From RZZS01 sp964491785 (GTDB lineage Bacteria > Pseudomonadota > Alphaproteobacteria > Micavibrionales > Micavibrionaceae), in assembly GCA_964491785.1 (NCBI GenBank), contig CAZBGS010000003.1, forward strand, positions 124,001 through 188,000: a DNA stretch of 64,000 nt, in the 5' to 3' direction. Below are positions 35,469-42,275 of the stretch, piece after piece. Numbering within the stretch: the stretch's first letter is position 1; every line of letters starts with the position of its first letter. The position numbers and the translations under genes were made by a program. The notes beneath the pieces were generated by a model. That model worked only from the letters and a program-made list of their open reading frames with translations, was not told the DNA's origin and did not search any database.

Positions 35469-35530
35469 CCCACGAGCGCACAGCCATATTCGCCATAGCG
35501 GCAATAGCCAAGAAGATGGAGGCAAAATGA
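35465..35530 (+). CDS. Short coupled peptide of 21 residues
   Basis: MTHERTAIFAIAAIAKKMEAK is embedded between two ATGA overlaps (start at 35465 in the stop of the previous gene, stop in the start of the next). It repeats the C-terminal AIAKKM of the first gene in the series, so it may be a deletion relic of a duplicated gene, kept as a translational relay. Confidence 0.35.
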   Translation: MTHERTAIFAIAAIAKKMEAK

Positions 35531-35670
35531 CACTCGATGAAGCGCTCGTCCGCGCGGAAAAGGACATCGAGACGGATGACGGCAAGACTCTTTACACACA
35601 CATCCTTATCTCAGACCTGAAATTAATCACCAGAGCAGCGAGGCAAGCAAGAAATGAAATGTATGCATAA
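35527..35670 (+). CDS. Small phage-associated protein of 47 residues
   Basis: Begins MTLDEALVRAEKDIETDDGK with GGAGG before the ATG. It is related at its start to the protein at 35196 (MTLEEAINIVDFE). Not recognised; phage accessory gene by context. Confidence 0.5.
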   Translation: MTLDEALVRAEKDIETDDGKTLYTHILISDLKLITRAARQARNEMYA

Positions 35671-35689
35671 ATGGAGAGCGTGGCATGAT

Positions 35690-35779
35690 ATGTCTAAGCT
35701 GATCTGGCTGGTCTTCTGGCTTGCCGCTCTCATGGGAATCCCGCTTGTTGCCGGGGTGGTTATTCTGCTGCTGATATAA
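35690..35779 (+). CDS. Possible single-span membrane peptide
   Basis: Twenty-nine residues, MSKLIWLVFWLAALMGIPLV and a hydrophobic end, essentially one membrane helix. The ribosome site is weak (TGGAGAG about 15 bases upstream). It lies at the end of the small phage gene series and may be a lysis-related or vestigial peptide. Confidence 0.3.
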   Translation: MSKLIWLVFWLAALMGIPLVAGVVILLLI

Positions 35780-35858
35780 CCTCAGGCCAGCCGCCGATCC
35801 GGTGAACCTCTTTTAGTGTCGCCGGGACACTGGCCATCCTGCCCATTTGTGCAGATCA

Positions 35859-36992
35859 TCACGCCTTCATAACACGAACATTCCATGTTCCTGATGCTAA
35901 ATCTATAGTCCCACCTGTCTCATTCTGTATCCTAATTTTAACGGTGTTGATAGCAGATACATACCCGTTACATGTTATGCCTTGGAGATCGTAGGGAGCG
36001 CCTACCAAGACTAAATCACCTAGCGCGGCACCCGTCACTGTGATGTCTGATGATGTTTCCCCGTCTCCGTCGGCTAGTGAGCCGGGGTCCCATACAGTTG
36101 TCGCTGATAATTTTAAATCACCAAAAGGAACCCATGTACCGGGAGTGCCCGCAACTGTACATATCCAGCCCATAGGTGTACCACTGGCAGGTGCTGTATT
36201 GTAGACTATATCCCCCACACCCCAAGCGAGTGTAGTGGGTGCCGCGGATCGGCGGTGGACCCTAGTGTGATGGAACTGTAAAGACTGTGGGGGGTTATCA
36301 ATGCTCATAACATCACCATAATTATCACGTATAACTACGTTCAAATTAGCGTTACCACTTATGTTAACAAGCTTGGTGATGGTTCCGTCGCCTGTTTTTT
36401 GAGTGTTCCCTGAAAAATTAATATAATCATGACCAGTGTTGAACATGCTAAATGCGCGTGATCCAGCAGTGAGGCATACGTTACCGACATGATTATCTAT
36501 AACCCTCGCTCTACCGCCGCCGGAACCAGACTCCGCAAAGACCAACCCATAATTATTAAAGTTCTCGATACTGTTACCAATTATAGAAGCCTTTGCGCAA
36601 TCAAAGCCTGCCAAAATCAGGTTATAGAGCAGCAATCCGCCGTTCCAGAGGGTTAAATGCCCTCCGACAATGTTTGTTTTTAATGGCGGGACCGTAACAC
36701 ATAAAACCCCGCCGTCCTTCAGTTCTGAAAATATCTTTTCCAGAAAACTCCCTACATTCCTTTGATGTTCAAGACAGTGAGCGCACCATATAGCGTCATA
36801 CACGCCTAATGCTTTTTTGTTGTAATCTGCCTGAATATCCGCTTCAGGCAGCAAGCCTATTGTTGTAACGTCCAGCCCCGCCGCCTTCATTTGCAAGCTA
36901 TGCGGGCTATCGGCGGTATCCCCGATATTAAGAACGCTTCCTGTTGCCTCTTTGCATAAGCGAGCCAATGCCCTGTAAGGGGTCGAACTCAT
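35859..36992 (-). CDS. Chimera: methyltransferase-like N-terminus fused to tail-fibre C-terminus
   Basis: Protein of 377 residues. Residues 1-130 resemble a phage SAM-methyltransferase-like domain (GSVLNIGDTADS, YDAIWCAHCLEHQ, LKDGGVLCVTVPP, GGLLLYNLILAGFDCAKA). After about residue 135 the sequence changes to Gly/Asn-rich strand repeats of a beta-helix type, then MGWICTVAGTPGTWVPFG and a terminal domain (GDLVLVGAPYDLQG, WNVRVMKA) typical of tail-fibre or tail-spike ends. The joint is in frame, most simply explained by a deletion in the prophage. It overlaps the upstream gene by ATGA. Confidence 0.7.
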   Translation of the reverse strand: MSSTPYRALARLCKEATGSVLNIGDTADSPHSLQMKAAGLDVTTIGLLPEADIQADYNKKALGVYDAIWCAHCLEHQRNVGSFLEKIFSELKDGGVLCVTVPPLKTNIVGGHLTLWNGGLLLYNLILAGFDCAKASIIGNSIENFNNYGLVFAESGSGGGRARVIDNHVGNVCLTAGSRAFSMFNTGHDYINFSGNTQKTGDGTITKLVNISGNANLNVVIRDNYGDVMSIDNPPQSLQFHHTRVHRRSAAPTTLAWGVGDIVYNTAPASGTPMGWICTVAGTPGTWVPFGDLKLSATTVWDPGSLADGDGETSSDITVTGAALGDLVLVGAPYDLQGITCNGYVSAINTVKIRIQNETGGTIDLASGTWNVRVMKA

Positions 36993-37231
36993 TTCTTGGC
37001 TTTCGGCTTTCTGGCCTTTTTCGGCTGTTCCGCCTTCGCTTCAGCTTTAACTTCCGGCTTCACTTCCGGTTTTTCGACTTTTGCGGGATTCGCCAGCTTT
37101 GCAAGCCGCTCTTTTTCCATCTTTACCGCAACCCGAAAGCAGACCTTTTTAATCTTATCCGTCTGCATATAGAGGGGAAGATAATGAACCCTATCCGTTG
37201 ATCCGGTAACGTCACATTTGTGTAATGACAT
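36989..37231 (-). CDS. Lys/Ala-rich phage protein
   Basis: Eighty residues from the ATG at 37231 (MSLHKCDVTGSTDRVHYLP); the frame is open six codons further. The N-terminal half is compact with one Cys; the C-terminal half is a repetitive Lys/Pro/Glu/Ala tail ending PKKARKPKAKK. Function unknown. It overlaps the genes on both sides in the phage structural block. Confidence 0.55.
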   Translation of the reverse strand: MSLHKCDVTGSTDRVHYLPLYMQTDKIKKVCFRVAVKMEKERLAKLANPAKVEKPEVKPEVKAEAKAEQPKKARKPKAKK

Positions 37232-38084
37232 ATTCAAAAGCCTTTCCATTTTCGATTTCGTCTCGTGTCCATTGGCCGTAAGCCAGCCGGTGAAGGTAAT
37301 CCTTCATTTCGGGGTAAACCGGAGCGGCTAAATCCTTACTGACAAGATCGTAGTAAGCCGGTCTGTATCTTGGGTTTTCATCACAGACCACTGGTATTCC
37401 AGCCAGCAACGCATCGTTGCCAGCATTGGAATTATGTACATAAACAACTGAGGCGCCCTTTAGATCATCCTCTATAGGACAGGTCGGCAGTTCTTCCTTT
37501 GGAATAAAGCTGTTCATCGGATGACGGCGCTTTTTATACTCAAGGCCAAGTTCCTTGCACTTTTTAACAGCGCTGGCCATCCACTCATTCAAGCGCATCA
37601 GGCTCATGCCGTGCGAGGAATCGCCGGGGGTCTGTTCGCACAAAAGCACGTAACCGTCCCGCTTCTTATATTCCGGGTAATCAAGCCCTAGCGATTTAAA
37701 CCGAATATCATCCGCTTGGTCCGGTATCCAGTTCAACCCGTTAAGACTTATTTGCCAGTATCCGTCATAGCCATTTGATTTCATGGCTCTTTTAATATAT
37801 CCGAGGTCAATGACAATCGAGGGAATGCCCCGCTTCAGGTAATCCTCGATAATCTCCTTGCCTTTGATCCTCATGCCGTAAATAACATTCAGATCACAGG
37901 GCATAAATTCATTAGGCCTAAACCCTGACGGGGCAACGTGATTAACTTCTGTATACCCCACTCTCGCCAGCCCGCGAAGGGCCAGCGAGGGGGTATGGTT
38001 ATGGTATTCGCGGTCGAGTGAGCCGCCGTACCAGAAATTGACCTTAGCCAAGCGCGTTAGCTTTCTTGGTCTTGATTTGAACAC
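37212..38084 (-). CDS. Phage glycosyltransferase-like protein
   Basis: Soluble protein of 290 residues (or about 279 from a TTG at 38051, which would begin right at the capsid gene's end). The C-terminal half reads like the nucleotide-sugar side of a GT-B fold: a strand VVYVHNSNAGNDALLAGIPVV followed by DENPRYRP, similar to the end of sugar-export or capsule proteins found in phage genomes. The N-terminus KVNFWYGGSLDREYHNH is distinctive. The role in the phage is unknown; host or virion glycan modification is possible. Confidence 0.55.
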   Translation of the reverse strand: MFKSRPRKLTRLAKVNFWYGGSLDREYHNHTPSLALRGLARVGYTEVNHVAPSGFRPNEFMPCDLNVIYGMRIKGKEIIEDYLKRGIPSIVIDLGYIKRAMKSNGYDGYWQISLNGLNWIPDQADDIRFKSLGLDYPEYKKRDGYVLLCEQTPGDSSHGMSLMRLNEWMASAVKKCKELGLEYKKRRHPMNSFIPKEELPTCPIEDDLKGASVVYVHNSNAGNDALLAGIPVVCDENPRYRPAYYDLVSKDLAAPVYPEMKDYLHRLAYGQWTRDEIENGKAFEYVITQM

Positions 38085-39025
38085 CGGGAAGGGCTTTCAG
38101 GTCGGTAAAGGCCTGTGTCCAGTTGGTGTTCGTGGCAAGCTGCGCGACGGTCGGGTTGGCCGTTGATGTGTTAAAAGCCATACCCTTCAGCCCAACAGCA
38201 AAGTTTTCTTCAGCTTGATAGCGAGTGAAAATGTTCTCGTTACCGCCAACACGCTCAATAAGCAGATTACCTACGCGGGTTTCTTGAACTTCAGCAGCGC
38301 CAGCGACAAGGCCGTAAGTGATATATACATTGTCTGTCGATACCGAAGAAGAGCCGTTATCAATCAAAGCATCGGAATCGGTTACAACGACAGGACGCCC
38401 GAACGTGCCGGGAGAACCGCCATAAATAACCGTACCGGCCACGCTGTCGATCTTGTCAGCAATCGCCTGCCCCATCAGCTCGAAGAACACGCTTGAGTGC
38501 ATGACCCATGCGACAATCCTGTTAGCTTGGTCACCAAACTTGGCAACGCCGTTGTTCAGGATCGAGTGGGTCACTGTTGCCGTAGAGCTGTTCTGAAGCA
38601 GACCATTAGCAAGAGCGGTAACGCCATAAGCGCCTTTAAGCCCGTAGAGTACGGAGTCAAGATGCTCTTTTGTCACTTCATCAGCGGCCTGTTGACCAAT
38701 AAGAAATGACATTTCATCAAGCGTCATGTTGCCTTTGTGCAGGGATTCATCGGTAAACTGTACCCGGCCCGATTTTAATCGAGCGGTCAACTTTGACGAT
38801 TTCGCCTTGCGTTGCTTTTAACTGGCTGGCGGCAGAAACGCTTGTAATGTCCCTGCGAGTAACCAGACTGGAAATTTTAGCAAGAAAGGATTCCTTGATA
38901 AATTCCCCGTTGGTTGCCTGAGACGACATCAGGATTGCATTGGCGGAATTGCCATTAAAAGCAGCAAGATTGCGCTCAAGCTGCTCGCTATAACCGGCAT
39001 AAAACTGCTCGTTATAGACTTTCAT
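38044..39025 (-). pseudogene. Frameshifted major capsid (coat) protein gene
   Basis: Two overlapping frames make one coat-protein-like sequence. The first (39025-38747) begins MKVYNEQFYAGYSEQLERN and has GEFIKESFLAKISSLVTRRD. The second (38790-38044) continues with DEMSFLIGQQAADEVTKEH, WVMHSSVFFELMGQAI, GGSPGTFGRPVVVTDSDAL and ENFAVGLKG, the usual core of this phage coat family. The frame changes near 38750-38770. Together they would encode about 325 residues. The break indicates loss of function or a sequencing error. Confidence 0.7.
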
Positions 39026-39202
39026 GTCGGAAGGTAGCGCAATTGCCTGCCGTTAATCACAACCTGCGACGGAACCATTCAGCGGCAATTACGTTGAGCT
39101 TGGACATCTGGGTCTTGTTCGCAAAGGGGTATCGACCGGATCGGCCGCCGCTTCCGAACAGGGAATAGCTCAACTTGAACAATGAGATAGGAGATCTGCA
39201 CT

Positions 39203-40555
39203 ATGTTAAAAACTATAAAATCAACCTTGCTGGTCAGCGCATCCGTGGCGGTCGTGGCCCTTGCCCTGCCGCCGGCGATAGCGTTCGCCGCAGACACCGA
39301 TATAGAAAATGCGTCGGTGAACCGTTCGCTCAACGGAAATACGGAAGTCATACGGGATAACGATGTCGATATCGCTTCAAACAACACCCTGACAGATAAC
39401 AGTCAGGATAATGATGAAGCCAACCTTCTGTCCCACAACGACGTCGATATTGCCTCAAACAACACCCTTACAGACAACAGCGACAACAGAAGCTATGACA
39501 ACGACGATGTAGCCATCGCCTCGCATAACACCCTGACGGACAATAGCCAGGACAACGACACGGCCATCGTCAAAGTAAGCGATGACGACGGCTCCTATAA
39601 TCAGGACAACGACAAAATCGATATAGCCTCGCACAACACCCTGACAGACAACAGCCAGGACAACGATCAGGACAACGATGTCGTGGCTTCATACAACACC
39701 CTTACAGACAACAGTGAGGATAATGATGAAACCAACCTTCTGTCCCACAACGATGTCGATATCGCCTCCAACAACACCCTGACAGACAACAGCCAGGACA
39801 ATGACCAGGACAACGATGTCGTAGCCTCATACAACACCCTGACCGATAACAGTCAGGACAATGATACGGCCATCGTCAAAGTAAGCGACGATGACGGCTC
39901 CTACAATCAGGACAATGACCAGGACAATGACATCGTGGCTTCCTACAACACCCTGACAGACAACAGTCAGGACAATGACCAGGACAACGATATCGTTGCT
40001 TCATACAACACCCTGACAGACAACAGCCAGGACAACGACACGGCCATCGTCAAAGTAAGCGATGATGACGGTTCCTATAATCAGGACAATGACGTCATAG
40101 CTTCACACAACACCCTGACCGATAACAGTCAGGACAATGATGTAGTGGCTTCATACAACACCCTGACTGACAACAGCCAGAACAACAGTCAGGACAATGA
40201 TGAAACCAATTTCTTGTCCCACAACGACGTCGATATTGCCTCCAATAACCAGATCGACAACTCGAACCAGGATAACGACAACAGAAGCTATAGCCTTACA
40301 GTCAAGTTTTCTGACGACGATAGCCTGAACAATCTGGCGTTTGGCGACACCCAACTGGTGACGGCATCTGTCCTTGGCGCCACAGTCGCTAACTCCACCG
40401 TCAATTTCGGCGGAGGCGGCAGCTACACCGGAGATAACGTCGTTCAGCACGCTTCCTTCAAACACGCCACAGGCATTAATGCGGTTGCCCAGAACTCGGG
40501 TATCAACTCCAATACCCAGCAGGCAATCACAGTTAACGCCAATATTAACCAGTAA
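39203..40555 (+). CDS. Secreted Asp/Asn-rich repeat protein, proposed amyloid-type fibre subunit
   Basis: Exported protein of 450 residues. A signal peptide ends near residue 29 (PPAIAFA). Residues about 55-360 hold eleven NTLTDNS units, usually AS[NHY]NTLTDNSQDND, plus a degenerate twelfth (NNQIDNSNQDND), with spacers of four recurring types (DQDNDVV, DTAIVKVSDDDGSYN, DETNLLSHNDVD, and none). The C-terminal 90 residues are repeat-free, with FGGGGSYTGDN and INAVAQNSGINSNTQQ. There is no cysteine. Asn/Gln/Asp-rich imperfect repeats, export, and downstream C39 peptidase and FapF-like genes suggest a Fap-like fibre subunit; this is inference. ATAGGAGATC precedes the ATG. Confidence 0.8.
   Translation: MLKTIKSTLLVSASVAVVALALPPAIAFAADTDIENASVNRSLNGNTEVIRDNDVDIASNNTLTDNSQDNDEANLLSHNDVDIASNNTLTDNSDNRSYDNDDVAIASHNTLTDNSQDNDTAIVKVSDDDGSYNQDNDKIDIASHNTLTDNSQDNDQDNDVVASYNTLTDNSEDNDETNLLSHNDVDIASNNTLTDNSQDNDQDNDVVASYNTLTDNSQDNDTAIVKVSDDDGSYNQDNDQDNDIVASYNTLTDNSQDNDQDNDIVASYNTLTDNSQDNDTAIVKVSDDDGSYNQDNDVIASHNTLTDNSQDNDVVASYNTLTDNSQNNSQDNDETNFLSHNDVDIASNNQIDNSNQDNDNRSYSLTVKFSDDDSLNNLAFGDTQLVTASVLGATVANSTVNFGGGGSYTGDNVVQHASFKHATGINAVAQNSGINSNTQQAITVNANINQ
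39364..40285 (+). repeat. Tandem coding repeats (AACACCCTGACAGACAAC units)
   Basis: Direct DNA repeats whose core encodes NTLTDNSQDND recur at irregular 50-100 base steps because spacers alternate. Several copies are nearly identical at DNA level, pointing to recent duplication or recombination, so unit number probably varies between strains. Confidence 0.85.
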
Positions 40556-40564
40556 TTGCGTCCC

Positions 40565-40593
40565 GGAGGAGGGCACTCCAAATGCCCTCCTCC
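40565..40593 (+). promoter_or_regulatory. Strong hairpin between fibre-subunit gene and downstream genes
   Basis: Perfect 11-bp stem GGAGGAGGGCA (40565-40575) with TGCCCTCCTCC (40583-40593), 7-base loop, no T-tract. It lies just after the repeat protein's stop and 48 bases before the next ATG, a position suited to mRNA stabilisation or partial attenuation that would keep the major subunit in excess. Confidence 0.6.
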
Positions 40594-40640
40594 TCGTGCA
40601 ATCAAGTTAATCGGCAACATTGTTAATCTGAGGTAAGACT

Positions 40641-40997
40641 ATGATTAAAAAAATTTTATATAGCTTATCGATTGTCTCCCTTGCTTTATCGCTCACGGCG
40701 ATTTCCGGCACAGCCAGGGCCGCATTTGAGGATGGTCTTTTCTTTGATGAGGCGCTTGCGGTTGGAAACGAAAATCTGGAGGAGATGCGAGGCACAGCCC
40801 TGAGCCCGGAAATCCTCGGCATTGCGGTTTTCGATGCAATTTCCACCAACAATTCGAGTAACGGAACAATCTCTGGCGGCAACATAATAGACGCAGGAGC
40901 ATTCTCGTATTCATCCGGCTTGTCGACGATCATCCAGAACAGCGGTAACAACGTCCTGATTCAATCGGCAACGATATTAAACCTGAATATCAAATAG
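40641..40997 (+). CDS. Small secreted protein with MRGT motif
   Basis: Exported protein of 118 residues; the signal peptide ends near residue 27 (GTARA). ENLEEMRGT (residues 44-52) resembles the end of a double-glycine leader. The remainder is Asn/Ser/Ile-rich and ends GLSTIIQNSGNNVLIQS..., echoing INAVAQNSGINSNTQQ at the end of the 450-residue repeat protein. GAGGTAAG precedes the ATG. It is followed after 13 bases by the C39 peptidase gene. Proposed minor subunit, nucleator or chaperone; not established. Confidence 0.75.
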   Translation: MIKKILYSLSIVSLALSLTAISGTARAAFEDGLFFDEALAVGNENLEEMRGTALSPEILGIAVFDAISTNNSSNGTISGGNIIDAGAFSYSSGLSTIIQNSGNNVLIQSATILNLNIK

Positions 40998-41010
40998 GGA
41001 AGGCAAGGAG

Positions 41011-41709
41011 ATGAAATATCTTGCCTTCCTGACTCTTCTGGCAATCTGCAGCCCTGGCATAAGCGCCCGGTCTTATGCCAATGAATTTGGTCTCGTTGGC
41101 GGAAACCGGGCCTTCTCGCTAAAAGTTACAAGCTATAAGGCGCAGCGTTTTGAAACCGTCGTTCCGCAGCAATACGACTATAGCTGCGGATCCGCCGCTC
41201 TGGCGACACTTCTTAAATACCACTATGAAATACCGGTGACTGAGCAGGAAGTCCTCGACTCCATGTATGAGACCGGAAACAAGGAAAAAATCAGGACGCA
41301 AGGGTTCTCTCTCCTGGACATGAAACAATATCTGGAAACTATGGGCCTCAAGGCTGACGGGTTCTGGATTGATCTAGATAAAGCCAGGGTGATTGGAGTT
41401 CCGGGAATAGTTTTAATTAACACAAACGGCTATATGCATTTCGTAGTTGTCAAGGGCATAACCCCGACCCATGTGCTGCTCGGAGATCCTGCGCGCGGAA
41501 TTCGCAAACTGACATATGACGAATTCAACAAAATATGGAACAACATCTTTTTCGCTATCCGCAACAATACCGGCCGCGCGCGCCTCAGCTTCCTGAATGA
41601 AAACGACTGGCCCGACCGCCAGAGCGATCTTATCAGCATCGCCCTGAGCGATCAGGCCCTGAGTTCGTTGAGCATCCATACTGCGATAACGCCGGGTGTC
41701 TATTATTAA
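41011..41709 (+). CDS. Secreted C39-family peptidase, FapD-like
   Basis: Papain-like cysteine peptidase of 232 residues with an N-terminal signal peptide (cleavage near residue 20-23), so it acts in the periplasm rather than fused to an ABC exporter. The triad is visible: Cys59 in QQYDYSCGSAALATLL with oxyanion Gln53, His143 in YMHFVVVKG, Asp159 in LLGDPARG. GFSLLDMKQYLE is characteristic of the FapD group encoded in Pseudomonas functional-amyloid operons. It sits 13 bases from both neighbours, two small proteins that carry MRG[G/T] motifs and may be its substrates. Confidence 0.88.
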   Translation: MKYLAFLTLLAICSPGISARSYANEFGLVGGNRAFSLKVTSYKAQRFETVVPQQYDYSCGSAALATLLKYHYEIPVTEQEVLDSMYETGNKEKIRTQGFSLLDMKQYLETMGLKADGFWIDLDKARVIGVPGIVLINTNGYMHFVVVKGITPTHVLLGDPARGIRKLTYDEFNKIWNNIFFAIRNNTGRARLSFLNENDWPDRQSDLISIALSDQALSSLSIHTAITPGVYY

Positions 41710-41722
41710 AAGGATTGAGCAA

Positions 41723-42241
41723 ATGAAAAATCAACGCGGCAAACTTTTCTTCCTTGGCTTGATTTCCACTATGGCGATGAGTTCAGCCCCGAAGGCCTAC
41801 GCCTTTTACGGGCCGGCAGCTTTTGGCAAAAATAATGAACTCTTTTCCAGCGAGGAAATCGTAAAGAAGGAAGAACTTGATAAAATGCGCGGCGGTTTTA
41901 TCACAAGCAACGGAATGATTATCGACTTTTCCTTCTCCGCCAACACGCTCGTCGATGGAAAACTGATAAACCAGATAGCCCTTAATACCGCCAATCTGGC
42001 CGCAAGTTCCAACGCTCTCCGAAGCATCGTCCAGATAGGCGAGGGAAACTCGGCATTCAAAGGCGCAACCGACATCAGCACCCTGCCGGATGTGCTATCG
42101 GTTATTCAGAACAATCTTGATAACCTGACAATCCAGCAAATCAATATCCTCGATCTGCAGGTGCAGAACATAAGCAATTACAGCAACCGTTCAATCGCTA
42201 CCGAAATTAACTTCCAGAACACGCTAAGGCTCGCACCATAA
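41723..42241 (+). CDS. Small secreted protein with MRGG motif
   Basis: Exported protein of 172 residues; the signal peptide ends near residue 27 (APKAYA). KKEELDKMRGGF (residues 48-59) looks like a double-glycine leader end, matching the MRGT of the protein at 40641. The rest is Asn/Gln/Ile/Leu-rich with VLSVIQNNLDNLTIQQINIL, a second echo of the QN-rich motif. AAGGA lies eight bases before the ATG; an earlier ATG at 41696 is less likely. Last gene of the plus-strand unit; convergent with the barrel gene 34 bases away. Role unproven. Confidence 0.75.
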   Translation: MKNQRGKLFFLGLISTMAMSSAPKAYAFYGPAAFGKNNELFSSEEIVKKEELDKMRGGFITSNGMIIDFSFSANTLVDGKLINQIALNTANLAASSNALRSIVQIGEGNSAFKGATDISTLPDVLSVIQNNLDNLTIQQINILDLQVQNISNYSNRSIATEINFQNTLRLAP

Positions 42242-42275
42242 TTGAGTGCGGCTTTTGCAGCGTGAGAAATCCGGA

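Larger units (their letters stand above)
34855..39025. mobile_element. Degenerate prophage remnant next to tRNA-Val
   Basis: Two gene groups face each other: five tiny ATGA-linked or adjacent genes on plus (34855-35779), and a minus-strand block of phage structural genes (39025 down to 35859). The latter includes a frameshifted major capsid gene, a phage-type glycan or decoration protein, a Lys-rich protein and a methyltransferase/tail-fibre fusion. No integrase, terminase, portal or tail-assembly gene remains. The tRNA-Val at one border suggests the original attachment site, but I found no second copy of the tRNA 3' end at the far side. Confidence 0.75.

Noticed and set aside
39364..40285. 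Regular repeats that could look like a CRISPR array
   Set aside because: The units lie in one long coding frame, encode NTLTDNS, have related rather than unique spacers, and no cas genes are near.
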